Assembly: GCA_012656075.1 (NCBI GenBank)
Contig: JAAKBF010000149.1
Location: 518,443 to 582,442, forward strand
From: Phytophthora hibernalis
Taxonomy: Eukaryota; Oomycota; Peronosporomycetes; Peronosporales; Peronosporaceae
Length of the DNA stretch: 64,000 nt
Direction of reading: 5' to 3'
The notes under the pieces are model-generated. The model did no database searches, was not told where the DNA came from, and worked only from the letters and a program-made list of their open reading frames with translations. Numbering within the stretch: the first letter of the stretch is position 1; each line of letters opens with the position of its first letter. Below are positions 29,523-41,055 of the stretch, piece after piece. The position numbers and the translations under genes are program-made.

Positions 29523-32500
29523 TTACTCCCGACGCTGGTGCGTTGCTGGCCCGGCGGGTGGGACCCGAGCCAAGGCAGTGTCGTGGTTGTCTTCCTGGCA
29601 GCCGTCTCTTGCAGCTCTTTGCGCAGGTCGACGTCGTCGTTTCTTGCTCGTCCTGCGGCTCTGGGCAGGATCCACGGCATCCTGTAACGCGCGTGGTACC
29701 CAGGTAGCTGGTGGCTGGGAGTCCAGAGGTGTCGGCGGTTGCTGCGCGACGCTCGTCTCTGCTGTTGCTCCATGAATCTTCTGCCAGTATTCGGTGAGCA
29801 TCGGGTCGTCGGTCTTGGCGACGTAGTTGCTTACTAGCACACGGATATCCTTGGCGAGGTTCTGCACGGGCTCGTACAAGTCTTCGATCGACTGTAGGCC
29901 TTCCAACCCACCAGGATCTCGTAGTGGTTAATGGTGGTGTTCCACCGATGTTCCTTGAGCTCGTCGACGGTGAGCACGATTCCCTGTGAAGCTACGTGCT
30001 CCTGGAGTTCGTCCGTCACGTTCAAGCTGTTGTCGGGGTACATCTTGGGTCGGGAAGCATGCACGTCTTGCTCGTCACCGGTAACCAGGTGCTGCACCCT
30101 GAACGAATTCGCATCAGCTCGCACAACTCGGTAAGGGCCTACCCAGGTCACCTGCAGCCTGTTGCCTTGCTTCTCGTCGACTCGAGATCGGAGAACGTAG
30201 TCGCCTTCCGGCGAAGTTCACGAGGTTCTCTCCTCGTTCACGTTTCTTGTTCAGTAGTCATTGTTGCTTTAGCCGTCGGTCCTCGACGTCGCAGTGCATG
30301 GCTTGCAGGCTGCTCCGTAGGTCGGCTAGGTAGCTGTCGACGCGTTCACTGGCTGGAGCTTCTTGCAGACTTCCTTCGTCCGGTAGGTAGAACTCCATCA
30401 GCGGTAAAGGGCATTGGCGCCCCGTGAACAGCTCCACAGAAGAACGGTTACCCAACGAGGGCACCGGTGTGTGGTTTAGGCTGGATACCATAGGCACCAG
30501 GTACACCCAGTCCTTATAGCTGATCTTGCACGTCAGGATCATTGTCCTCATCACCTGGAGGATGTCGCGGTTGACGCGCTCGATGGATCCATTCACCCAC
30601 GGGCTGTACGCGGGTGTGAAGGTCTGCTGCGTTCGCAGGCGTCGGCTGAGTTCAGCGACAACTTCATTCTTGAAGTGGCTACCGTTGTCGGAGACCCATG
30701 TCGGCGGAATCCCGAACCTGGAGTGCCAGGCCAGTAGCGCTTCAGTTACCACGATGCTGTCTGCGGTACCAGCTCGCAGTAATGCGTGGCGTGGTCCTTG
30801 AGGACCAGCAGATACTTGCTGTCATCGTAGCTCTCGCCCATGTAGAGGTAGTCGAAGTGTAGAACAGCATTACGCGTGCTGCAGTCAATCACCTCACTCG
30901 ACGCCCGGGGAATAATCTTCCCCTCGCGACTGCAGACACAGCAGGCAGTTCTTCACGAAGCGAAAAGTCGGCGTAGGTGGGCAGTCATTGCGTGCTGGCC
31001 ACGGGGGCCTTGAGCACCGCAATGTGCCACAATGCAAAGTCGTTGTAGAAATTCCTCGGCCTCCGACGGAATCCAGAGTCGCCCTTTCAGTACCACAAGA
31101 CCGTCAGTGTTCAGGTCGGCTCCTGCAGGTAGCTGGTACTGTACGGAGTTCCACGAGAGTAGGCCACACGAAATGTTCATCATCCAGCGGTCTCAAAAGC
31201 GAGACAGTCTGGTTTTCAGGAGGCGGTAGGCTTCGAATCGCCTTCAGCCGCTTCACTGACACGGTCGGGGTGTGGTTGCCGTCCCAGCGTGGGATCATGT
31301 CGGCCCACACGTTGTCGGGTCCGGGTACGTGTTCCACAATGTACCAGTAGTTCATTAATTTCATCGCCCACCGCAACAGCTTTCCTCGAATGTGCGTCTT
31401 GACCGACTCGTGCGGTGCAAAGACATGGATGAGGTTGCGGTGGTCACAGTACATACGAAATGACTGAGGACTCAAGAGCAGGTAGTCCAGCTTGTCGCAC
31501 GCCACCACGATTGGGAACGCCTCCTTCTCGATGACAGTCCAGTTGAGCTGGCTGCCGGAGAACGTCCCGCTCGTACAATGTATAAGGTGGTGCTGCTGTT
31601 CCGTCGCTGGCTTCTTGGGGTCGAAATCGGTAACCTGTGTGACGATGATAGCGTAGCCAGTCCATGAGGCGTCCGTGAACAAGCAAGTCGTTGCCTGTTC
31701 ATCGGGGAAGTCGAGGGTGGCTGCGTTCGCCAACGCCTGGCGGTCGTCGGTATTGAGTTCAATATCGATGGCTACAGCAGCTCACTTGGCCCGCTTTGTG
31801 CTGGCGAGTGCTACATCCAATCTGCGCTGTAGGGGCTCGACTTGTCGGGCAAAGTCGATGATGCTTGCACGCATCCAGTTTATTGCACAAACAACTGGTG
31901 TAGTTCGCCGGCGGTCCGAGGATGCGGCAGCGATCGTAGTGAGTAGATTCGCTCCGCGTCGTGTCGGATTCCCTGGCCGTCAGTCACCTTGCCACACCAT
32001 TTGACTTGGGTCTGGTAGAGACTCGACTTCTTAGCGCTCAACTTCAACCCGAACTGATTGAGGAGCGAGAAGTGCTCGCCGAGCTTTGTCGATGTCATCG
32101 GCGAAAAGGAGTAGATCGTCGATCCAGACTAGGAGGTGCTCATAGAGTAAACTAGCAAAGCACGCTTCCACCGTCGTCTGAAAGTAGATTGCTGCATCGC
32201 TGCAACCTTGGGAACGCGGCGCGGCGTGAAAATCTTCTCTTCAGTCATGTAGGATAGGAACTTGGCAAAGTTCTGCCAGCGGAAGTTGCCAAAAAGCTTT
32301 CAAGAAATCGAAAAGTCCAGTGTTTCATTCCACGTGCATTCTCCACGACTAGTGATAAAATTGGCATCACGGCGGCCATCACGTCCGTCACTTCGTTTAG
32401 CGCGCGATCGTCCGTCGTTTGCCTTAGATCCATGAGGTCGGCGGATTTCTTGACTGGCAGGACGGGGCTAGCCCATCGACTGTCTGCGTTTTCGTAAACC

Positions 32501-33250
32501 AGTCCTAGTTCCACCAAACGATCGTTAAATTCACGAAGAAATTGTCGAATGTGCGGAGGATATTTGCCGGAGGATCGGCGCGTAACTCGAGGCGCCACAC
32601 ATCATAGGCGTGAGCGATGACGCGCAATTGCTCCACTTTGTCGGGGAACCATTCTCCACGGCACGGGCAATCAAATTCTCCACTGCGGCAAAAATGTCAT
32701 CGTCACTTGTCTCAGATGCGCTCGTCGTTGCTGGCGAGTCATCAGCCTCGAGTTCAATGTTATCTCCACTCGTCTCGTCGTTGCCACGGTTAGCTAGCAT
32801 CTCCAGCTGCCGGTCGACGTCAATGCCAAGAGAGTTGAGTAGGTCGTTGCCGACGATGAACTCGTCGTCGTCAGCATCCACGATCAACACGTCCACCGCA
32901 CCCATCGGTTGGACCGGTCCTGCAGTGGTGTGGATCAGTAGATGTAGTTTGGCCTTCTGTTCGGCCGTCACTCATGTAGAACCATAGGCTTGGTTCATCA
33001 CAGGGACTTCGAGTTGTTCGGCTTTGACGCTTGGGTCCTTCGCTATCAACTGCTTCCAGTGTGAACGGCAGATGACGGTGAAGTCGGATCCACTGTCAGG
33101 GCAGTACGGCAGCTGCAGCACCCATTCAGTGTCACCTCGCGGCCAGAAGCAGGTAGGAACTCGCTCAGTCGTTTGAGGCGAGCGCGCTTCAGTTGTCCAG
33201 CTTCACGCAGTTTCTTGTGTAGCTTCTCCTTCTCGGTTTCAGTCGCCTTC
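29523..33250 (-). pseudogene. Ty3/gypsy pol (protease, RT, RNase H, integrase, chromodomain), frame-shifted
   Basis: Protease: PYCPDSGSDFTVI (about 33,100) and EFIVGNDLLNSLGID (about 32,860). RT: SRWASPVLPVKKS (about 32,470) and LLVWIDDLLLFADDI (32,100-32,145; WIDD as the catalytic pair). RNase H: CLFTDASWTGYAII (about 31,680), NWTVIEKEAFPIV and MYCDHRNLIHVFAP. Integrase: HFDYLYMG (first Asp), WVSDNGSHFKNEV (second Asp, about 30,700) and NGSIERVNRDILQV (Glu, about 30,580). The end has VDELKEHRWNTTINHYEILV, which leads into a chromodomain-like block near 29,900. At least five frame changes interrupt it, several at short runs. Confidence 0.85.
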
Positions 33251-33252
33251 GG

Positions 33253-34195
33253 GCATTCACGGAGCCAGTGCATCGCTTTGCACTTCGGGCATGGACTTGG
33301 CGGCAGATTGGCCGAAGCAAGAGGCTTGGCCTTCGGATTGGTCGAAGCGCGTGGGGTATCCGGAGTAGGGCCTCGAGACTGATTTGGCTGCCACGGCTTC
33401 TTGGACTTGACGGAGCGCTCAGGTTTGCGCTTGAGCGTCTCCTTCGAATGTTCAGGCTGTCCGCGCAGCTTGGCCTTGAGGCGCTGATACTGTCGCTCGT
33501 GTTCTGTCTACGATGAGCTCAAACAGCAACCTCGGGTCCTTGGCAGCAGGCTTGTGCGTGAAACGGACGCACCGCTTGACTTTAGATTTCAACGTGGCGG
33601 GGTGCAATGAAGCCACAAGGCGCTTGTACTTCTCGCGGACCCCTTCGTCACCAATGAAGCAGTCGGTCAGCCTTCGGCGCGCGTGATCTTGCCGAACTCG
33701 TTGAAGTAATCGAGGACTCTCGCGTCGACATCACTCTCGGTCATGTTGAGGCGCAGCTTGCCCTTGAAGAGCGCCTTGATGTCGGACAATGTCTTGTTCT
33801 TCACGCTCGAGATGATGTGCTCGATCTCGGCTATCAGAACGCCTTCAGTCACGTCGACAGACGCCATGTTCAGACGCAGCTCGCAGAAGGTGTCGATCAG
33901 GTCGGCGTTGAACGACTCGGCGATCGGCGTGAGGAGAGCGTCGTAATTCTCGCCGGACACTCGGCAGCGGGCGCGTAGCTCGGCTTCGTATTCGCGGCGT
34001 TCAATCTTCCTCTTGGCCGGGGCCTCGTGGGAGATACTGGTAATCTTGGGAGACAGCGTCGGCGTGAACAGTGGGACTGTCGCCGTACGCGTCTCATCTG
34101 GGTCAGGGTAGGAGCGCGTGCCATACTTTAGACTTGAAGTAGGTGGTCTTGATCTTCGAGTAGCCCGCGGAGGTAGCAGGAGGTGGACTGCGACT
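33253..34195 (-). pseudogene. Ty3/gypsy gag with zinc knuckle
   Basis: The helical capsid-like part (YDALLTPIAESFNADLIDTF, IISSVKNKTLSDIKALFKGK) lies at 33,960-33,667. A basic part follows (YKRLVASLHPATLKSKVKR), and a CCHC-like knuckle closes it (CPKCKAMHWLREC, 33,253-33,297, with three instead of four residues before the His). Frame changes occur near 33,660 and 33,510. Confidence 0.7.
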
Positions 34196-34231
34196 GCGAC
34201 GCTCAGCAGTTGATTCTACTAAAGGATTCTT

Positions 34232-34671
34232 TGTAGTGTTTCTCGGGGCGGAAGATCCAAAGGTTTAACACACGGCAATGCGGGAGCTTACCCGCACGGA
34301 ACGATGAGCCTAGTGTATTGATGGATGGATGGAAAGATGAAGAGTGAGGTCCGAGTCTGATGGTAACCAGCCCGTCGCTCAGGGTCTCCTCGATCAACCG
34401 TGTCCAGGAGCGTCCTCCTGGGTTGATTCGAGAGAGACGGTTGTCTGGGGAAAGGACAACATGAAACGACAATATGTAGGTAGACATACAAAGTTCCTAA
34501 TGCAGTCCAGGTCAGGCACTGACAGCCAGACCTGGAGGACATGCAAACCCATTGTCGCCAGCTGGGAGCCGTACGACACATCCAGGTCATCTGTGATGTA
34601 AGCTGTGATAGCTGGTGTACTTCAAGGTCTCGCTGTGGTGATCCAGGCTGTTATACCCGGCATCCACTATA
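34232..34671 (-). repeat. 5' LTR of the Ty3/gypsy element in BRE1
   Basis: Partner of the LTR at 28,631-29,071. The first dinucleotide on the element strand is TA instead of TG (TATAGTGGATGCC), a mutation after insertion. The flank at 34,672-34,676 is the target duplication. Confidence 0.9.
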
Positions 34672-34676
34672 GTCGG

Positions 34677-35000
34677 TCCTGGCAAACTGAGCAGTTCACG
34701 AGCTTCTGTAGGTCGCGCAGCTCGAAACGTTCGAGGTCCGTGAGCTCGCCTGTGGAGGACGCCGACTTGGAGTGCTGCAGCTGGTGCTCATAGCCTTCGA
34801 CCATCTTGCAGTACGTCTCACACTTCTCACGGTCTCGGTCTCAGCAGGATTGCTTCTATTGCTCTTCAGCAGGCAGTCGCAGAAATTTTCCGAGTCCGAT
34901 GCAAAAGCAGCTTGGCATTCGCTTCCGTTTGGAAGCCTCGCGCTCTGCCTCCATCGTCTTGACGTGGCTTCAGCTTGTATTGCTTGACAAATAACTTCAA
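34677..35000 (-). pseudogene. BRE1-type E3 ligase, 5' part (coiled coil and first RING cysteines)
   Basis: On the minus strand, after frame changes, KCETYCKMVEGYEHQLQHSK and ELTDLERFELRDLQKLVNCS lead into CSVCQDR, which is cut by the LTR at 34,676. This is the typical coiled coil directly before the RING of BRE1. Farther upstream (to about 35,000) the coding sequence degrades, and the start of the gene is not in the window. A MITE-like repeat begins at about 35,030. Confidence 0.65.
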
Positions 35001-35030
35001 GTGTCTGCTTGAATGCAACAAGCACCACCT

Positions 35031-35690
35031 GTAAAGTTATACATACAGTAGTATAATTTTCAGTGGATTTGAGCCTGATGCGCCCCAAAGATAGTTTGCT
35101 GAGCCAATACTACCAGTACATTATACTGCTCAGCAAATTATGAGCCATCACTACCAGTACATTATATACTGGTATTAATAGTATTGGCTCAGCAAATTAT
35201 GGCTGAAATGCGAGCGCATCAGCTCGCTCCGCTGCATGAAGTCTCAACATTTTTTATACTACGTCTTCGATTTCATTAAGTATTTTATGGTAATACCGTA
35301 TGCATAATTACATTTAACGGTATCGGGATTTTGGTTCTGAGTAAGTGGTACCAAAGCCTCGATAATTTAGTACCTTCAACCAGAACCATAAATCATCGCA
35401 ACGTTAAAGCAAATTTCTGCTTTACATCTAACCTCTAAAATCACTTTTGCTGAACCCACAGCGCATAACGAGGGGTAGCACTGTACCGGTTTTCCACGTA
35501 ACGACGTACTTCACAGGTACGAATCGTATGGACTCCTGCGTGTCAGCGTTGTTAAAACCCCAATAGGTGGTGGGTGATTGCCTTTTAGGTATAATCCAAA
35601 ATTTTCAAAAAAACACTCTTTCAGGCGACTCAAGCTCAAATCCACTGAAAATTATAGGCTACTGTATGTATAATTTTACAGTGCCGGTGA
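35031..35690. mobile_element. MITE-like element with 45-50 bp terminal inverted repeats and internal hairpin
   Basis: Left end GTAAAGTTATACATACAGTAG and right end (complement) GTAAAATTATACATACAGTAG extend inward through TATAATTTTCAGTGGATTTG on both sides. Inside, a perfect 18-bp inverted repeat TTTGCTGAGCCAATACTA (35,095-35,112) pairs with 35,179-35,196. Outer boundaries and target duplication are not certain. No coding sequence is visible. Confidence 0.65.
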
Positions 35691-35747
35691 TAGCATATAC
35701 GCTACTCTGAATTTTGTCGATATTTTATCCAATACGGGCTTGAAGCC

Positions 35748-36529
35748 ACGTGCATTAGACCAATAGAAAGAGCTCCCCCAACGAAGCGAATGCCACTCGT
35801 TTCATCTCACTCGGACACTACCTGCCTGATGAAGAGCAATATAACGCCTCCTGCTGCCGACGTGGGTGCGCTAGTATACTGCCGGTGTATTTTACAGCTA
35901 AGGAGGCGTTGCTTTCACGCGTTTATCCTACCTCGTGATCGCCATTGAATAACGTATTGGTTGCGTATGTTTGAGTACTGTAGCATGCCCAGGGGGACCA
36001 AATTAACTCAAGAAGAACAGTACCGGATCCAAGCCTTCCGCGAGGCAGGGCTGAGCGAACGAGCTATAGCTGCGCGTGTGTGTCGGTATAGGCCCGTAGT
36101 GCACTCCATCCTGGCAGATCCAGACGGCTACATCAAGTCGAAACGGTCTGGAAGACCGAAAAGCTGACCCGGACAGCACATCGCCGGCTGCTTCGTGAAG
36201 CCTCGAAAGGGCAGCTCAGCTATACTGAACTGAAAATGGCCCTGGAACTACCTGTAAGTGCACGGCGCATTCGTGAGCTCCTTCATGCTGACCCTAACAT
36301 GAACTACGAGAAGCGTAAAGGCTTACCAGTGCTGACTAAGAAACACAAGGAGGCCCGTCTCAAGTGGTCCCGAGCCAATGTGACCTGGGACGCAGACAAA
36401 TGGGGAACTGTGTCTTTTCGGATGAAAAGAAATTTAATCTGGATGGACCCGATTGTATGCAGTACCATTGGCACGATTTGCGCCGCAACCCGAAATCCAT
36501 TCTACACAAAGTGGCGGCGGAAGTGTCAT
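35748..36529 (+). mobile_element. Tc1/mariner element, copy 2, truncated by the gypsy LTR
   Basis: Same leader and transposase as copy 1, but with a few extra residues at the start (MPRGTKLTQEEQYRIQAFRE). The helix-turn-helix, SGRPKS and first-Asp region are recognisable, with frame changes near 36,165 and 36,390. It stops at the LTR (36,530) exactly as in copy 1. Confidence 0.75.
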
Positions 36530-36670
36530 TGTAACGGGGTTACATGGAGGTTACGGTGTACCCACCTTCCTCTCCCTAAAGCAGTACTGTACTGGATAGT
36601 GATTAGATATCAGTAGATAGCTTCATAGCCACTGGTTGGATAGCTTAGCTTTACTATGCTATACTGTCTT
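36530..36670 (+). repeat. Partial 5' LTR of the Ty3/gypsy element (copy 2)
   Basis: Starts TGTAACGGGGTTACATGGAG like copy 1 and lacks the same internal part. This shows that the deletion was already in the parent of both copies. Confidence 0.7.
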
Positions 36671-39600
36671 TATGGAGGGTCTCCGAACTGACGTGGCCGA
36701 ACAGGAAGTCTTCCGTGTTCGCCCTGACTTTCTTCTAAGAGGCTGTGAACGTGGCGTTGAACGCTGAATTCAATTTAAAGTCGGTCCGCTTCGGATGGAG
36801 CGCACCATCTACGGTCCCGACGAATGGCCCCTAGCCGATGGATCTCAGCTATGCTGAAGATGAGGAGGCCGAACTCCTTGCTGCTGAACAGCGCATGGGC
36901 ATCCGTAGATGCTTCACATGTGGTGACTCGCGACACCTACGGGCAGGGTGTCCGTTACGCAAGCAGCGTCAGGCTCCATCGAGCAGAAGCTCCGCTTCTA
37001 ACCAGTCCTCTGGTTCGTCGCAGGGAAACGGCAGCACCCAGTTGGCGCGGGGCGGTCTACTGGGGTAGAACTAAGTTCTGTTGAGCCTCTAGAGAAGGAG
37101 GACGGCAGGGCTTAGCCCCACAGAGCACCGTGCTCTTAAACACGGAACGTGAACGCAAGACAGGCTTGCTAGTCGTTCAAGCGACCATCAAGGGATTTTC
37201 CAAGCCATGGACGATCTTGATCGACTCTGGGGCGTCGGGCAACTATGCTCGACGCTCCACGGTGGAAGGAAGTCAGCGGTATGCTGAGGAGTTAGTGGCG
37301 CGTGTGAGTGGTACAATTACCGTCCGTCTCGCGACTGGAACCTGTGTCACAGTACCCAAGGTCCCTGTGGACCTGGGTGTGAAGTTCTTGACTTCGACAG
37401 CATCAAACGCTGTCTGGACTTGGACCTGGATTCGAGGTGTGATCTCATCCTTGGCATGGCCTGGCTGGAACGCCATGAGCCATGGATTGATTGGAGGTTG
37501 AGACCCACAACGCGCTTTTCACCTGGCGGAGCTTTGGCGAGTCATGAATCCACCTCTGCTAGGAAGCAAAAGCGCTATTTGGCGCGAGCACTGGACCGAG
37601 TCGGTCAATGTGCTAGATATTGGAGTGTCGGAGTTAGTCGACACTGAGGCTGTCTTGGACAGCGATTCCGAGACGAGCTCGAGGACGGTTGGTGGAGCGG
37701 CACGTAATCCGCTGAGCGTCGTTCGTTGCGATAACGACGTCTCGTGGCATGCCACGGAGAGCATGGTCGGCAGTCTGCCTGGGCATCAAGAGTGTGATCT
37801 CACTGATGCACGTGGAACGACACGTAATCCGTTGAACGGTGATCACCACTGCGGTGGGGCACTGTTGCATGCCAGTGAGGGCGTGGTCGGCCGCGAGCCG
37901 AGGCATCATGGAGGCGAGCTTGATGCGTGTGGGGTGGCACATAGTCTACTGGGTGGGGGCTGCGAGTCATGCAGTTCCTCACCGCATGTCGACTTCGACA
38001 TAGAAGCTCCTACGGGGCAACACGAGGTGGCGACACCTGTCACTGTCAACGCCCTCATCTCTTCGAGGCGAACCCCGTCTGCGCGGAGAAGGCAGCGACG
38101 TCGATTGTCGACTGCGCGACGCAAGGCGTCTTTCATGACATTAAATGTGACCAGGGGTAATAGCGAACAGCTATACACCCTCGTCAATGGTGTGACCGGT
38201 GATGCCGATGAGGACGTCAGCCTCGGGGCGTTGCCCGCTCTAGACGCTCTGTTAGAGCTGGACGAGCTGTCGTTTACCGAGTTCGGAGACGCCTTGAAGG
38301 CCGGCGAGTTAGCCGAAGTGGTAGTTATACGGCCACATGAGGAATTGAATTCATCGTCGCTTCTGGATGAAGCTGTCCTTGAGGACACAAGAAAGCGCTC
38401 AATGCGCGTAGCGGATCGGCAATCCTGAAGAATCCATCGGATCCGTATTATACCTTGGTAAAGAAATATCAAGACGTCGTCTCTAAGGACCCACCCTCGG
38501 GTCTCCTCCGGATCGAGGAGTATGTCGTGAGATTGATCTGGTTCCCGCAACCAAGTCCTGTGTGACGCAGTGGCCGTTACCACGGGAGCAGTGTGACGTC
38601 ATTGACGCATTCTTCCGTTCGAAGAACGAGGCGGGTATGGTGCGCGAGTAAATCCCCACACTCCACACCGACGTTCTGCGTCAGAAGCCGAATGGTAAGT
38701 GGCGCATCGTTCATGCTTTTAACAAGCTTAATGCTGCCACCATTCCGGCACAAACGCCGATCCCTCGAAAGGATGTTCTGCAGAACAACATGGTTGGATG
38801 TACGATGTTCAGCGCGCTCGACTTGGTCGATGGCTACTCATGCGGACGAGCGATGTCCCGCTGACGGCTGTCAGTACTCCGAGCGGTATGCTCTGGGAGT
38901 GGTTGGTAATGCCCCAAGGACTGTCGAACGCCCCGGCGACGTTCAATCGTCTTGTGACGCAGCTCTTCAGGCTACATGGGGCGTACGCACAAACGTACAT
39001 TGATGACATCTTCATCTACAGCCGTGCGGAGCACGGAAAGTCGGACGTGGAAAATCATATTGACCACCTTCGAGCAGTGCTCGAGTGCATGCGCACTAAT
39101 AAGTTGCACGCCAACGCAGACAAGTGCGTCTTTGGTGCGGAAGAGATTTCCTTCTTAGGGTGCTTCATCGGCAAGCGAGTCCTTCGTGCGGATCCCGCCA
39201 AGGTCTGGGCTGGCCGGTTCCTAAGAACCAGAAGGACTTGCGAAAGTGGTTGGGTCTCGCAAACTACTTGCCAAGTACAGCGCAAACTACGCTGATATGG
39301 CTCGACCTTTGTCTAATCTCCTTAAGAAGGATGCGGAATGGTGCTGGGACACCGATCATCAAGAGGCCTTTGAGGAAGTCAAGGAGGGTCTCCTTCACGC
39401 ACCTATCTTGGCGTTGCCAGACCCTGGTCAACCATTCAGTGTCGTCTGTGACGCGTCGGACTTTGCCATCGGCTGTGCACTGCTGCAGGCAGACGCCGAG
39501 GGGCGAGACCGCGTGATCGCGTTTGAATCTCGCCAGCTCAAGGCTGCAGAGAAGAACTATCCAGTTCATGACAAGGAGCTACTTGCGATGAAGTACGCTC

Positions 39601-40125
39601 TTGTCAAGTTCAGGGTTCACCTGCTCGGCTCCAAGCCGTTTGTGATCTTCACTGATCATGCGTCTTTGCGCACTGCGACCCAGTCGCCTCACCTCTCGCA
39701 GAGGATGGCCCGATGGCTGTCCTTCTTTGCTGAAAATACCTTCGAGGTGAAGTATAAGCCAGGAAAGCAGAACGCTTTGGCTGATGCGCTATCGCGCAGG
39801 CCAGATTACGAGCTAGCCCATGTCACGACAGTGACTTCGTCTGTACCAGACTTAATTAGGGCAAAGTATGCCAGCGACGACATGTGCGTGGCACTACTAC
39901 ACGCTCTTGGGTGCAACGAGTTGAAAGACTCGGACATTAAATTATCGTGGCTGCACTGGTACACTCTCGATGACGGCCTACTGTATTACAGCACGGATGC
40001 GGCCGATACACCACGCGTGGTCGTTCCTCATGACGAGGACTTGAAATTTCGCATCCTCTATGAGGCTCATGACACACTTGTGGCCGGCAATCTTGGCCGT
40101 GAGAAGACTTATAGCTCTGTGCACA
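36670..40125 (+). pseudogene. Ty3/gypsy gag-pol, copy 2, from zinc knuckle to start of integrase
   Basis: Zinc knuckle CFTCGDSRHLRAGC (about 36,910), protease ILIDSGASGNYARRS (about 37,215), and a spacer that is open for 294 codons at 37,544-38,428. RT follows with AQTYIDDIFIYSR (about 38,995) and then RNase H, which is open from 39,246: VVCDASDFAIGCALLQ, VHDKELLAMKYALVKF, IFTDHASLRTATQ and KQNALADALSRRPDYE. The integrase zinc region is cut at 40,125 (GREKTYSSVH), where a piece of Maverick polB begins. It is better preserved than copy 1. Confidence 0.85.
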
Positions 40126-41055
40126 CACAATCAGCAATGTATTCAAGTGCTCGAGTGTCATACCAAATTTTCGCTTTGCCTTAGCGTCCTGACTCTTGTA
40201 GCCAGCCATGCGCTTAGCTGGAAATTGAATGCGTTAGCAGGTTTCTTATCCGGAAATTGGAGATTATTGAAGCAGGTCTGATACATGACCTTCTCTGAAA
40301 GACCAGGTAGGGACACTCCATCCGCAAACATATCCAGATTGAAACGCTTAAATAGCTCTCGCTGAGCCTTGATAGCTTTGATGAAAGGGACTACGTCGAG
40401 ATTATTGTACCAGATCAGTAGGTCTTTGATCGATTTCATCTCGTAGTAATCCCACACGAACTTCACTCGTTCGTAGTCATCGCCGGTGATGCTTGTTCCA
40501 CGGAGCTTGCTATCAAAAGCTGACTTAGGCGGGATAGTAGTCTGGTTTAGAACATTGAACGCGGTGATGTCGTAATGGAAAAGACCCTTGCCAAGACCGC
40601 ATACATCTAATTTTGTCATCGCATTTGCAGCCACCGAGATATGTTGTAAGATACTTGTCGTAGCTAGTACCAGCTGGTACATAGTTAGTGATATCAAGCA
40701 TTTTCATGTCCGATGTAGCAATGCACATGTAGCTGGGGTTCTTGATGACAGATTTGATGTTGTCGGTACCAATTACGGCAAACAAATCCTTCTTAATCAA
40801 GTTAAGATCGTATCGACCAGAATTGAAGCCGAATAGTGGTACTTGCTGTTTCCGTTTCCCGTAATCAGACCTTTGCTTACCAAACCAAGACTGCGGTGAA
40901 AGTCAAAGAAGCTGGCATACTTCCTTCAATCCAACTCTCAACATCAGCATCTTGTAGGTCTTACCGCTTTACACCTGGAAGTTCCATGCCTGTCAGACCG
41001 TGAGCATTAATGAGTTTTTGAAGAAGCAACTTGTACTTATTGACATTGTACTGCT
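40126..41055 (-). pseudogene. Maverick polB fragment captured in the gypsy integrase
   Basis: 930 bp nearly identical to 53,578-54,513 of copy B, in the same orientation (minus), opposite to the surrounding gypsy coding strand. It covers polB from the region just after the exonuclease part to the start of the HNH insert. The gypsy integrase resumes at 41,056 (LASLPVPTGCWQSMSMDF), with the Cys-rich end of its zinc domain missing. So the piece replaced sequence rather than being simply added. Confidence 0.85.

Larger units (their letters stand above)
28631..34671 (-). mobile_element. Complete Ty3/gypsy retrotransposon inserted in BRE1
   Basis: A 6.0-kb element with both LTRs (28,631-29,071 and 34,232-34,671) and minus-strand gag, protease, RT, RNase H and integrase with a chromodomain-like end, in Ty3/gypsy order. 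The two LTRs differ by only a few bases, so the insertion is fairly young. The flanking 5-bp target duplication (CCGAC/TCGAC) and the BRE1 sequence on both sides prove insertion into the gene. Confidence 0.9.

Noticed and set aside
29290..29775. 161-codon plus-strand open frame in the gypsy 3' region
   Set aside because: It overlaps, in opposite sense, the chromodomain end of the minus-strand pol. The GC-rich composition explains the open frame.
32610..32987. 125-codon plus-strand Ser-rich frame
   Set aside because: It is a shadow of the protease/linker coding sequence on the minus strand.
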